A stretch of DNA of 64,000 bases from Halictus rubicundus (GCF_050948215.1 NC_135157.1:3968001-4032000); one strand, 5' to 3'; positions 33,062 to 44,766 are shown, counted from the first letter of the stretch. Translations and numbers: made by a program. The notes: a model not told the origin generated them from the sequence alone.

Positions 33062-34836
33062 TATTGAGTTAGATTGAAAGTGCTCGATCTAGACGACCTG
33101 GTATTAATTCCTATGGTCACAGACCTTCCAAGTATTCGGAAGGTACAGCCTAAGATCGCGAAGGACTTTGAGTGTTTATTCACCGTCCTGGTGTCAATAT
33201 CAAAATCCCCATTGACAGCTATGACTTGCAGATCCGCTCTAATCAGCATTAAATGTCGCTAATCCATTATGTTATTAATTGAGAGACTACATCGAGGATT
33301 CGGATAATGATCGTTAGCAAATGAATCACATCGGCGGTTCCAGTTATCGGTGCACTTGATACAATCAATTATTTCTGCACAATGATGACCGGTATAATTC
33401 GTAGTCGAGGGCAACAAACGGCATTCGGAAAGCCGTTGAAAGGCGATTTTAATCACCATTGTACGCCGACTGCAAGCCGGCAGGGATTATGGCTCTAATT
33501 TGCGAGTGATTTCAGTCTGTGTCCGTCCCCCTTTATGGTGTCCGCGAGGGTCAATGCATCATTAGACGTGCGCGGATGCCATGCCGGCGCTCGCTCGCTC
33601 GCTCGCTCGCTCGCGTATGTGTTTAACGTCGCGCGCACGCATATACAGGTTTTGTTTATCCGTTAATCAACGATAAGCCATCGACACCAAGGTGGTCGTT
33701 CGCGATCGATAGGGTACATAACGACTTCCCTTTATCGACGTCTACCCTTAATTAACGTTAACGAACCGAGATAGCGGACACCCCTCTGTGAAGTGGCCCC
33801 ACTTTCCGCTTAGTTTGTATTCGTAGATGCTGCTGCAGAATTTCGCTTCGTTGCGGACGCGCTCGCGCACGCGCCAGGCCTTTCCGCCTCCCGTGTGTCC
33901 ACCTTGTTAACGTTTATATGCTTTATGTTGAATTACACCGATTCCTCTCTCCGCGCCGGCTAATTGCATACCGTATCTATCGGTGTACACACGTTCCGAC
34001 GCGTTATCTCGATCCCACCTTCTTCGACTTCGCCGACCACTTCTCTATCGAGCGATCATCTTCCGAAATACGACCACAGAAATCACTTAACGCACACCAT
34101 ACATGTCACTGATTCGTACCGGCATCGGCGCTTTAAATGGACACTTACGCTAATAGGATGAGACTGAGATAGTGTGACCGGTTTCACCGAGTATGCAATC
34201 ATTCAAGTGAGTTGCTCTAGTGTCGAGTACCTATTTTTATGTCTATGGTTTATTTGTAATTGTTTTAGGAAAATTTAAACATTGTATGGAATATCATGCT
34301 CTTTCGACTGGAAACAGTTCAATTGCAAATATAATATGCTGTAGTTACTTATAGGAGTAGTATATTATGTTGAATTCTTTCGAAGGGACCAAGAAGGATA
34401 TTTCCAGTTCAGGTTAATTGATATTTCTATTAAATTAAGATCCAGGGTGTGACGTTTATATTGTGTCCACTTTAATATTCTAAATATTTTTAAAAGTGGT
34501 TTTCCTTTCGAGGTCTTCCATAATAGCGACATATTTTTGTCATTGTACTATTGTAACCGATAAAAAATTAATTTCAAACATGTAGACACATTAACATGTC
34601 TCTATACGAGAACTTGCGTCCCGTGGCATACAAATCTCTCGCCTAAACAGCATGTTCTGGCGACGGTATAGACTGTCTGAAAAGTGCGGTGAATAAAAAT
34701 TCCAAGTTTACGAATTTCGATCTATCGAACAGCCACGCTCGAACTGTCACACCTCTCACGATGGAACTGCTGGAGCAGGTTTTCGATTTATTTGTTTATG
34801 GAATCACCCTCTTCCGGTTGCGGATTGTGGCACGAG
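33062..34836. other. No gene seen: unique block with (GCTC)n
   Basis: AT-rich to 33440, then GC-rich to about 34140. A (GCTC)n tract of about six units lies at 33589-33614. No domain-bearing frame was recognised. Confidence 0.45.
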
Positions 34837-34840
34837 TTAA

Positions 34841-35274
34841 GGGGGCCGGCAGGCATTTGGCCTTGACTGTCACGCTATGTTATCCTGTGCCTTTTTTCTA
34901 GACATTTTACGTCTTAAATAAGTAAGTAATCAATTAAAAATGCATACCACCGTGTTTGTACATGTCTTCGCTATGTCTGTATAGAGCCCTTTTTTCGATA
35001 CGAACACTAAATCTCGCGAAATTAAGAGAATCTCTCAGCGGCAGCCATCTTGTGACGTCATACTTGCTTCAGAATTCGAATTTTCTGCCGAATATTGTTA
35101 ATTACTCCCCGATGAGGTAGAAATTCGAAATTTGGGCTCTATACAGACATAAATTGGACTTTTAGGAAACACAAGTGACCACTTTTAAACTGCTCATTGC
35201 AATATTGAAGCGATAGTTTGAAAAGGTTTTGACCCATGCATAAGTATATGGATTTCAAACCCTGCCGGCCCCCT
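34841..35274 (+). mobile_element. TTAA-flanked MITE (family O)
   Basis: TTAA lies at 34837-34840 and 35275-35278. The ends GGGGGCCGGCAGG are perfect inverted repeats of 13 bp. A TTAA duplication implies a piggyBac-type transposase, although the termini begin GGGGG rather than the usual CCC. 434 bp, non-coding, with a smaller TA-flanked element inside. Confidence 0.85.
34974..35149 (+). mobile_element. TA-flanked MITE (family P) nested in O
   Basis: TGTCTGTATAGAGCCC at both ends in inverted orientation (16 bp perfect), with TA on each side (34972-34973 and 35150-35151). 176 bp, non-coding. Without P the host element O would be about 256 bp. Confidence 0.85.
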
Positions 35275-35278
35275 TAAG

Positions 35279-35934
35279 GGGCGCCCTGAAGGAGCCATTG
35301 TACACTTGTAGCCGCAGAGCGTCCCTAGCAGGTTAACAGCGTCCGATGGAGCTTGAACGCAGAAGAATAAGATACGGGATGGTAGGGGAGACAAATCGCG
35401 CAGGGGAAGTCCTCCGGCAAAGCCCCTGTATTTCGTGCCACGTGACAGCCCGGCAGCCTCGTATAAATGGTTTAATTTCCTTATTCAGACGGCAAACCAC
35501 TCGGCAAGCCGTACCGAGCATACTGATGAAACAACGACGACGACGACGACGACGACGGTGCGCGCCGGGGACAATCAAGAGGGTCGAGACGTTTACTACA
35601 AACAGCCCTCGCCGGGAGAGCGCTCGAAACTTCCGCCGGTGACCCTTCCCTGACCGTCGTTAGCTGAACAACGGAGAAAAACGAACTGGGCTTCGTCCAC
35701 GAACAGCGACAAGCCAAATTTGCGTTCGCGCGATGCAGGATTAGGCTGCCAAATATCCCCGGACGATCTCGTAAATCACCTGCGAGCTGCGTTCCATTGA
35801 TCGTGGAGAACTGCGTGTATGTGTGTGCACAATGACCGAAATTTCTATAAAGCCACCTTCATTTTCACAGATGTTTTGTGTCAGGTTATTATCTAATAAA
35901 TCGGCGTGTCCGAATAACGCTTTAGTTCTATTGA
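35279..35934. other. No gene seen; (ACG)n microsatellite
   Basis: A GC-rich block with an (ACG/GAC)n tract at about 35533-35557. Open frames on both strands run through it. Nothing else recognised. Confidence 0.5.
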
Positions 35935-35938
35935 TTAA

Positions 35939-36248
35939 CACGTTCGCGGACAGTAAAAATTTCAGTGAGCTGCAAAAATAGACAGGCAATTTTTCTTGAA
36001 GCTAGTTGTACTACCCGAAATCTGATTAGAAATAAACAATAATAATAACTGTCATTAGTAATGACAAATGAAATGTGTATTAATTACAAAAACAAATTTC
36101 AATTTGAATTGTATATTAATTACAAAAACTTAAGGTGGTATAAAATGAAATGAATAAAAATTGGCTTTAAAATTTGAGTGCTATAGCATTCACGTCATTT
36201 TGCATCACTATGAAAATGAATGTTATAGCATTTGCGTCCGCTAACGTG
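35939..36248 (+). mobile_element. TTAA-flanked MITE (family Q)
   Basis: TTAA at 35935-35938 and 36249-36252, with inverted ends CACGTTCGCGGAC and CACGTTAGCGGAC (12 of 13 match). 310 bp, non-coding. It directly precedes the piggyBac transposase relic, so it could alternatively be part of a rearranged piggyBac element. Confidence 0.78.
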
Positions 36249-36369
36249 TTAATACAAAAATACACTGGTTTCACACAAGTGTTTAACGACTATAACAGGA
36301 CGCGTAACGATAGAGACGTCATATGCGAATTAACGCTAAACTATAATTGGCGATTAACAAATTAGCCTA

Positions 36370-36797
36370 CCTGAAACGGTCGAATTTTATAATAAAACAA
36401 AATTTGGGATAGATATAGCAGATCACATGGTAACAAAATATACCGTGAAGTCGGGATCAAGAAGATGGCCACTTCAAGTATTTTTTAATATTTTAGATTT
36501 AGCTGGCATAAATGCTTGGATTTTATATAAGGAAACCACAGGTGAGCAGATATCCAGAAAAGATTTTATGTTTCAATTAGCAGATTAACTTGCCGCTGAC
36601 TATGAAAAATCACGGATAGAACAAAAAGCACCGAGATCCAAAGTACGTCAAAGAACTCACCTTATTCACGCAAATGGTGTCGGATAGGGTACTGTAATAA
36701 TAATAAAACTACCACCATTTGCAATCTTTGTAAACAATATGTATGCGGAAGATGCACGCAGAAGAAACTTTACGTTTGTAAGAACTGTGACGAATGA
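36370..36797 (+). pseudogene. piggyBac-type transposase, C-terminal relic
   Basis: The frame from 36370 reads PETVEFYNKTKFGID, carrying the third catalytic Asp (codon at 36412), then KSGSRRWP, NILDLAGINAWI, YKETTG and a final FMFQLAD. It then meets an in-frame TAA. After further readable codons and a frame change near 36680, the Cys-rich terminal domain follows: CNLCKQYVCGRC, then a KKLYVCKNCDE end and stop at 36795. This order (GxD, RWP, NAW, then a Cys/His-rich finger) is diagnostic of piggyBac transposases and PGBD proteins. The N-terminal half with the first two Asp residues was not found, so it is a dead fragment. Confidence 0.88.
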
Positions 36798-37656
36798 TAA
36801 CTTTTGTACCTAATAATTTAACTTATATTTGTATTTTATTTATTCTATTACTTCTTATATTCTTATATTTACCAATGGAAATTCATTTTAATATTCTTGT
36901 TACCAAAGATTTTGGTATTAAATATTCTACTATTACATATTTTTTAGAGACCAGTCATTTTGACTGGTTTTGGTAGAGATAGCTACGTCTCAACTGTCGG
37001 TAGTTCTATTGTTAAGAGATGCGTTGTGATGGGTAAACAAAATTCATTTAGAATTTTAGAGTTTCACCGAAGAACTATGGATGTTTATTTGCAGAGGCAC
37101 GTCGCGTCCCGCGTGGCGGTCCTAGAGCCGGTTGGCTCGTTTTGTTCGCGAAATCCGGCGTGTTTACGCGTTCCATGGTTCGTTACACCGCCAAGAAGCC
37201 AAGTTCGTTTTAATCGATGCAAAGAAACGATGCTGTTTGTTCCCGCGTGCTGCTTCGCCGCCCCTCCGAGGGATTTCGATTTAACCGAGCGTGAACTCGT
37301 AGGAGTCGCACGAATGGCTCGCCGGAGGAAACAGACGATAAAGTCGCGACGCTTGAACTTGCTCTCGTATTGTTTCGTCTCGTTGCGTTCTATCAATTGG
37401 GGGGAATTATCAAACTGACGTGAAAACACTGTCGAATTTTTCTGCCGTAAACCGTCCGGTTGCCAGTGTTTGTCGTTGGTCGTTTGTAAAAGCTACGTAA
37501 CGAAAATTTAATTTAACGTGCCCGGAGTGCCGCCTGTTCACTGTTTCAATTGAGTTAACCTCCAATCGCTAGAATGGATTCTGATGCACGCAGTTTCATT
37601 TTTATTTACACGGAAACATTGTTGCGTTTCCTAAGCTTTTCAGGCTAATTGAACCG
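36798..37656. other. No gene seen; palindrome near 36951
   Basis: An AT-rich tail after the piggyBac relic includes the palindrome ACCAGTCATTTTGACTGGTT at about 36951-36970, which may be the subterminal region of the dead element. A GC-rich unique block follows at 37080-37440. Confidence 0.5.
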
Positions 37657-37661
37657 GCGCA

Positions 37662-38169
37662 CAGTGGGCAATTTGGACAAAATCGGATTCAAAATCAAGG
37701 AACTTTCGATAGGAATAAGGTAGAGCGATGAAATTTTTTTTAAATGAAAGCTGAAACTTTGTAGAATATGGGAAAAATAGGGCGATTATTACCATCCAAT
37801 CATTTCAACGAAAAAATGACTTCATTAGTTTTTGTCACAAAAATCTATTTTTTGCAAAATCCTGAGGTCGTAGACAAATTTTGAGACCAGATTTGAAATC
37901 AGTGTGAAAAAATCTATGGGAAATGATGTATAGCATGTTAAAAAAAAATTTTTTCCGCGCGTGGTATTGGAAAAACTAAAATTTTCTTGAATTTATGCGC
38001 GTTTAACGAATTTTCTCGAGGTTAAAAAACGTTCGTACCACAATCTCTCTATTTTTCCCATATTCTACAAAGTTGCAGCTTTCATTTAAAAAAAATTTCA
38101 TCGCTCTACCTCATTCCTATCGAAAGTTCCTTGATTTTGAATCCGATTTTGTCCAAATTGCCCACTGTG
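37662..38169 (+). mobile_element. Transib-like foldback element (family G)
   Basis: The ends start CACAGTGGGCAATTTGGACA in both orientations. About 120 bp of inverted repeat differ at only a few positions, out to GGGAAAAATAG. The flanks CGGCG (37657-37661) and CGGCG (38170-38174) form a perfect 5-bp duplication. CACAGTG termini and GC-rich 5-bp target duplications are the known signature of Transib, the superfamily related to RAG1. 508 bp, non-coding. Confidence 0.85.
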
Positions 38170-38174
38170 CGGCG

Positions 38175-38974
38175 CGGTCCATTAAAATAAGTAGCGTCGT
38201 GCATACTTTATTTGCAATCACTACACATGAATTTACTATTGTTTTGAAAAATATCTGTGCAATTATCTATCGGATGGCTAATCCACGATGCGTAAACAAT
38301 GAATTATAAAAATACAATATTTGCCCTGTTTGTGAATATATGGAAAAACAACTCCGTAGTTCGATGAGAGCTCGTGGGCGCGCAATGGCGGTGCAAAAAT
38401 TTCGAGAATTACAGTGAAAAATTCCGGTTCATTCTCACTATTTTCCCGTCATAGCGCTCAGACATTTACAACGTTTCGGACATTTAGAGAAATCGTAACC
38501 AATAGGTTGCTTGAAATAAAAAAATTTGTGAAGGTAAAATTTTACGAATAAATTGGTTAAACATTCATAGAAAAACCATTAAAAGTTTCATTATTGGATA
38601 ATGATGACTAGCGGTAAGAGATCGAGAAATAGTGACTCTACACGATGTAAGGAACACTTCGGTCCCGAAATTTTCACATACACTGAGGAGCAAAATTGAA
38701 CCAATAAAACCTATTTTTTTTCGTGATTTTACATTCATTTGAACTGAAGAATTAGTATTAGTAGCATTCTATTCCCGACTTAATGTTGCATCAGTACAAA
38801 ATACTAACCAAGAAATATATTTAATATTCCATCTAAGAAGCTTTGAATGCTCTGACATATGCAAATCGTTTGGTCATATTTGTTACATTCTTGTTCTTTT
38901 TATGAATATATAATAGTCGGTTTTAGTGCTCTATAAACATAGGGTCAACACTTTATCTACCGATAGCCTATTAA
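38175..38974. other. No gene seen
   Basis: Mostly AT-rich. CACTGAGGAGCAAAATTGAA after TA at 38682 looks like a solitary Tc1/mariner-type terminus without a partner. The last 30 bp (AACACTTTATCTACCGATAG...) match 13238-13265. Confidence 0.45.
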
Positions 38975-39214
38975 CCCTTAGCACTCGAACGGCGACTGTA
39001 AGGCGCCACGAAAAATTGCTGTATCATTATTCAAAATATTTTGTACATTATTAAATGTGTTTGTATTTAATAAATTACTAAACATTTCAATATTGTACGA
39101 GTAAATTGCACCATTTTCGTATGTGTAACATGAAAAGAAATATATAGAAGGGAAATATTCTAGGTCGGAAGAAATGTTTCGTTTTGGAGTTAAAATAGCT
39201 TCGAGTGCAAAGGG
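38975..39214 (-). mobile_element. piggyBac-like MITE family K, copy K2
   Basis: TTAA precedes (38971-38974) and TTAT follows. The left end CCCTTAGCACTCGAACGGCG and right end (inverse) CCCTTTGCACTCGAAGC are the ends of K1 in reverse order. 240 bp, non-coding. The sequence with the insert and one TTAA removed corresponds to 13238-13283. Confidence 0.87.
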
Positions 39215-39218
39215 TTAT

Positions 39219-40462
39219 TAGGCTTTTGAATAATTGTGCTGTACCAGAAGGGACCTTAAAAATGTTCTTTTACATAATAATTTCAAATTATTAGATTACA
39301 TTACCAGGTATAATCTGTTGGATTGCGATTGTAATTCCTATTAAAAAATCTAGTAAAAATTCCTCAGCCGTGGACTTTAAAAAATTATGAAATAATCGCC
39401 GGTGGATAATGTGCTAAGAAAGCTTTGACAATCTCGCTACGTGTCCGTCCGATTTAAGAATACTCTGAAGAGTACCCGGCTGCTCGCCAGATTATTTGCG
39501 CTCTTTATTTAAAGCGCGGAAGTTGGTGCACGGTCGAGCGAGTATTCAAAACGCAATTACAAAGGGACCGAATCGGGGGAGTCGTGCAACGATGCAAAAA
39601 GTTTTTATCCGACGTAAAAAGGAAGCCGAATGGTGACCGGCCACCCGGGGCGACTCATTTTTGGTAGTTCGGTGTCGGCGCGCGATCCGAAACGCGAGAA
39701 CTCGTCCGGAATTGCTCCCCGCAGATGTAACGCGGCTCGTAGAATGGTCCGAGCCTTGGAACGGGGTCGTCGTCGCTCGCGTGGAAACGAGTTTGCGCCG
39801 AAGTGGTGCCCGGCAGAGAGGATCGTTTGACCCGAAAGAGAAGCGGGTCGACGTTGCGCGCGAGCCACCGGTAGAGAATGGAAATGAACCATTCATTTGG
39901 TAGTCGTTCCGCCGAAAAAAGCATAGAACGAGAGGCGAACACCGAGACACGCTCCGAAATGATAGTCGGCGGTTCCCAAGTTTGTCAATTTGCCGCGGAC
40001 AGCTCGATATGCCCACCCAAAAGAGTCCAGTTTCTCTATACATCCGGTTGTCTAGAAGACAATGCACTCTCCGATTAAAACTATGATTGCCGAAATTCGG
40101 ATTTTTACTGAATCACAGTCGGATTACTCGGTGATCCGAACATATTAGGTGGATACAGATGTTCGGATCATAGAACACTGAAATAGTCGAAATAGAATTA
40201 TTCGCTTTTGTAACCAGTATTCAAGCATTAAAGCAAACGTAAGCATGTGATAAATATAAAAATAAGAGATCGAAAGAGTTACAGAACCTTTTCATTCTAC
40301 TTAAAAGATAGACCACAGAAATGTTTTGGATTACGGTAAAAGGGAACGTTATTTCCCGCTTGATTAAGTTAAAAGTAGAATAAAGGAGGATGAATTTGAA
40401 ACTCTTTGGATGACACCTTTTTGGAAATTTGTATCAGCTAAAAACGTGGAAAGTGTTTCAAT
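39219..40462. other. No gene seen: GC-rich block
   Basis: Positions 39400-40080 are GC-rich with overlapping open frames in up to five frames at once (for example 39546-40067 minus, 39605-39892 minus, 39661-39903 plus), which argues against any being real. Confidence 0.5.
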
Positions 40463-40612
40463 TAGACTGCGACTCTTTATGCAAATTCCATACTTTTAAG
40501 AACTGATTTGTGAAACTAGAATTTTGTACAAAGTGTCCTTGGCTTTCAATATAAACTTTATGTTTTAGGAACAAATTATATTCTATATTCATCCACGGAC
40601 TGTTGAGTAAAT
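40463..40612 (+). repeat. Probable degraded family H copy
   Basis: The left end TAGACTGCGACTCTTTATGC is clear. A possible right end ATCCACGGACTG is weak, and the flanks do not match as a target duplication. Confidence 0.45.
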
Positions 40613-42269
40613 ACTGAATTTATTTATTGTTTTAATCTTCTTTTTACACATTGAAGACAGTGGAAAAGTTTGTACGGAAACTTTCGTCCACTCTGTATAG
40701 AAGCTCACTATTTTCACGAAAATTTTTTACAGCTATGAATGAGTACACAGTTGAAGTTCCTTCTTTTATTTATTCCTTATAAATTCATAAAGTGAATACA
40801 CTGTTCTACCAACTTTCCCGCAGACACGTTGTGTATTGGAAAATTGAGTTTACAGCAATTCAGGGAAAGAGATCGATCATTGTATCGCGCAGTGGGTATC
40901 AGTCAACCTGCGAGAAGCAATTTCAGCGTACACGTATTTACTTTCGAGTGTTTCCGTATATGGAGCAATTCAAATTCTAAGGACCCGGGAGAAATGACTA
41001 TTTGCGAGATTATTTGAAAGCTCGCGAACATTTCCGGATCAGATCGAGGAGCAAACTAGCACTTGACCTATTCTCCACTTGTCCAACGAATGCTCGGTAT
41101 TATCTGCATCCTTCTCGTCAAATTTTTACTCCTTGCTCATAGTACTGACCTGATTCTTTTAATTGCCCCATATAAAAAGTGATAGGCCCTGGAGAAACAT
41201 TCCATCGGGGAAACTAGCGTTCGGAGTTCGGCGCGTTTCGCGGACATGAAAATTCGGTCAAATCGATTCAATTTTCCGAATGAGTTGAGTCCCAACTCTC
41301 GACCAACTTTTCGCGATTGATCTCAATTACTGCAATATCTTGGCTATTCGGTTCGACTCGCGGTCACGATCAAAAACACTCTTGCCTCGGTACCTACGGA
41401 GAATCGACCTCTCGAAGTCTTTGAAACCCTTCGTTTCGCTCTCGGAAAGTTGTCCGAGGGAAAACGCGAAAGTAAAAGTGACAGAGAGGTCAGGCACGCG
41501 GAGGAAAAGACGCGTTTGTTTCCCGACATGTCGCTATCATCAAGGTGACGGTCATTAACGCACTTTGTTAATTACCGAAGCGTCCCCCCGACGCGACGGC
41601 AGCTTTCTCCGATTGAAAAGAGCCACTTCAAAGCCGCCGTGCCGTCCCGCCCTCGTCGACGACTGAAAGAACGTTTTCCCCTTTACGGCGCTGTCTTTTT
41701 GTCACATGATATGGACGCATTACACCCTCTGCGATCCTCTCTTCGGAAAGCAAACTGTGAATTATAAATGATTTTGCTTCCGGAACGAGAAATTTCAATT
41801 AAACGTCGCTGTTCTGAAGTCTATATCACCGGAAGTGGAATTTCACCTATGGGAGTAGTATTCGAAGAATAAATGCTACTTTCTTTATTTATGATAATTG
41901 AGGTTACTAATGCAAACTGTAAATTCTTAGAACTTTGTATTTCCGTCAGGTGATTTTCGTACTGAATCTACTCAGACTTTCTGCGGTTTTTCTTCTGCGA
42001 TTATAGTAGATGCCTTAATTCTCGGTCAGTGGCGAGTTCTATTTGCGGTGAAAACAATGAAATTAAAAACTTAAGAAAAATTAAATTATATAAAAATTGT
42101 TGGTACTCCAGTTAATTTGGCTTAATTGGGTAGGCGCCCAAACAGTGTTAGCTCAGGGCCCCAAAATTAATGGTGCGCCGCTGTTCTCGACGGACCGTTT
42201 TTATAATTACGATGATGTTTAAGACCATTTGCTTATCAATTTAATTAAATATATTTTTCAAGTGAATTT
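40613..42269. other. No gene seen
   Basis: AT-rich, then GC-rich at about 40830-41750. No domain-bearing frame. Confidence 0.45.
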
Positions 42270-42516
42270 GACTTAAACTGCGTTTTGAAAAAAGAAAGAG
42301 TTGAATAATCCTCCAAAATGATTTCCACTTAATGTACCAGTAATATTTATTCTCGTGTCAGTTTTAAACTGCATTTTGATGAAAGAAAATAGTGTCCACT
42401 CAAAGTAATGGCAATACTTATTCCCATTCCTGTTTTAAACTCCGTTTTGGTAAAAGCAGTTTAAAGATCTTCACCAAAATTGTTTCCAGTCGTGATACTG
42501 GTAATACTGCATCACT
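42270..42516 (+). repeat. Three-unit degenerate tandem repeat
   Basis: Units start at 42270 (GACTTAAACTGCGTTTTGAA), 42361 (GTTTTAAACTGCATTTTGAT) and 42432 (GTTTTAAACTCCGTTTTGGT). Each carries a CCANTNNNNGTANTGGNAATA-like end. Unit lengths are about 91, 71 and 85 bp; the middle unit lacks about 20 bp (the CCTCCAAAATGATT segment). Confidence 0.7.
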
Positions 42517-43052
42517 CGAACATAGCAAACGATTTTATTTGATCAGTGATATTGAACATTACGTGTACCGTGTAGCTCCAAAGCGTATGCAATAAATAAT
42601 TCCATCAGTTCGGTAGACAGTTGAAACAAGATGAATGGGGTAACCTAAAAAGGTATATTTAACATTCCGCCTCCCCTCTGTGCACATTTACAACACGGCC
42701 ATCGTCAAAAGCAGAAAGCCCATCTTCAAATCGTCAATCATCTCGCATTCATTACGATTTCAGTAGCTTCTGCGGATCGATCTCCATAACGTTGCGTGGG
42801 AATTGCTCGAACACGTGATTCGCCGAGGTTCAAGCGAGAGTAGATAAGGCATTGGCAGCGATAAAACGGTGAAAAATATAACCAGCCGGGAACTCCATGG
42901 TTTCCATCGTTGCCCGGAGAACATGAAAGTTAGATGTAACCAGACTTAACAGTATCCTACCCGCTGCGCCGAGTAATGAAACGGAATTGTATTAAATTGC
43001 ACTGTTTATCTCTCACGAGATCAACCGCTCGGTCTCTCCAACCAATTTTTTT

Positions 43053-43106
<54 letters not shown>

Positions 43107-43555
43107 GTTGCATCGAACTCGCGGGAGCCAGTGTCAGGGAAGTCTCTCGCAAACGCGTTCCATTATCCTCTCGCTCGAACAAGTCGTTCCTGTGTGTTCC
43201 CTTATCAGCCGTGCGAATTAAAATTTACGCTACTTTGTGATCAAGCCGGGACCGAGAGCGATTCGCGATACAAGACCGGTGATTAAAAATTCGGAAGACG
43301 TCCGCTCACGCCAGCTTGCGTGCGATCGACTTCGAACATTTTTGTTTTGCATGGGTAATGGGTAATGAATAATTACGAAATATATGAATTATTTATTATT
43401 TTATTTATCCATAGTTTATTTCAACGGGGTCGCATTAATTGCCAAGTCATTAGCGACCGCATGACTTACAATTAACTATAGCATATAATTTGTACAATAA
43501 AATCTAATTGACATTAACATTGACATGAGTAGCTATAACACTAACGAGTCGTATA
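42517..43555. other. No gene seen; long (CT)n
   Basis: A GC-rich stretch follows the tandem repeat, with an uninterrupted (CT)n tract of about 23 units at 43058-43104. An AT-rich stretch lies at 43330-43550. Confidence 0.5.
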
Positions 43556-43816
43556 CAGTTGTTCACGAAATTATTCGAACGCCCTTTCAAGCCGAATAAC
43601 TTTTTAGAAATCAAGAATCATTGGTTTACTAAATGACGTACAAAGAAGATTTTTAAAAGATTGCGATCGGTAGACATCACATGAAAAAATGAAATGAGCA
43701 GTTTTCAAAACTTTTTTATTTGAACCTGTAAAGAAAATTTAAAATATGCGTTTTGGTCAAATTTTTAAAAAGTTACTCTGTTTTAAAGCACGTTCGAATT
43801 CTTTCTTGAGCTACTG
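43556..43816 (+). mobile_element. TA-flanked MITE (family M)
   Basis: Left end CAGTTGTTCACGAAATTATT then CGAACG; right end (inverse) CAGTAGCTCAAGAAAGAATT then CGAACG. The arms continue through an AGTAACTTTTTA/AATAACTTTTTA segment. TA lies on both sides (43554-43555, 43817-43818). 261 bp, non-coding. Confidence 0.85.
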
Positions 43817-43818
43817 TA

Positions 43819-44530
43819 AGTTAATAGATTAAAAATTGTTTTTGTAACAACAAACGCAAAACATTATTTTACTCGAAATGCCATGTGTGTGACTTACTCC
43901 ACTATGATTCTCAGCCCGCCATAAACACATAAGTACACGCATTCAGGGGGCTTTGTTTAGCTATAAGAAAGACGTGGGTAATTCTTGCGTGGGCTAAAAG
44001 ATCTGAATTGTGTTCAGGTCCTTTTTGCAAATTGGCCACTGTGTTTCGCGAAACTGGTCGCGCGCGTAACCTCGCGAAACTATCGCGATTCCTGACCGCC
44101 CATTATGTATTCAATTTCGACGGCCGCGGTTTTATCTCGGCCGGTGAACCGCGGATGTTTATGCGGGTTCACAGTTTTATGGGCCAATTAACAGACACGG
44201 GAATTATTCAGGTACCTCTCGGGGGCTCAACGACGGTCAGATGCTCTTATCGATTATTAGCGACCGGCCGCGGGCAGGCAAACACTCCTGATCGTTTCGG
44301 CTATACTGGGTGTCTAACCTGATATCATCATCTTGATTTACCGCATTATTATTGTCCACGGAACTGCTGCAGATAAAAGTCACGTAGTTTCACGGGGGTC
44401 GTATTCTGATGTAGTTATGGTGCTATTCTCATTTAGCGCTGTCAATTTTTCACAATTTATAAGATCAAAAATGGTTAGGTCAAGCGTGTTAAAAATTTGC
44501 ATACAAGTTTAGCTATAGTTTGAGATAACA
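43819..44530. other. No gene seen: GC-rich block
   Basis: Unique-looking DNA, GC-rich at 44010-44300. ACTGGGTGTCTAACCTGATA at about 44306 resembles the terminus of family I, but no partner was found. Confidence 0.4.
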
Positions 44531-44758
44531 TAGTGCAACTTTTATGCAATTATCTTTATTATTATTTAAATTCAAAAATAAAAAGTTTCTGCATCAATTG
44601 CAAGACACAGCTAAGGAGCTAAGTATAAAATTATATTTTTCACTAATAATTTTAATGTAGTGAAAATAATATATTAATAATCTTAGTCGTTTAATCTATT
44701 TACTGTTTTGATTTGCTTCTACTCATTTGTGTCAAAAATGCATAAAATCCGGAGTCTG
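44531..44758 (+). mobile_element. hAT-like MITE family H, degraded copy H7
   Basis: The left end TAGTGCAACTTTTATGCAAT and right end ATGCATAAAATCCGGAGTCT are recognisable. The flanking duplication is uncertain (5 of 7 with a one-base shift). Confidence 0.6.
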
Positions 44759-44766
44759 CATATCAC

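Noticed and set aside
33589..33614. (GCTC)n tract as CRISPR-like or telomeric repeat
   Set aside because: A simple microsatellite of 4-bp units without spacers; insect telomeric TTAGG arrays are not present in the window.
39546..40067. 173-codon minus-strand open frame
   Set aside because: Up to five frames are open at once here, as expected in stop-poor GC-rich DNA; no domain seen.
44306..44330. Family I-like terminus ACTGGGTGTCTAACC
   Set aside because: No partner end, no TA-bounded body; kept only as a note in the region entry.
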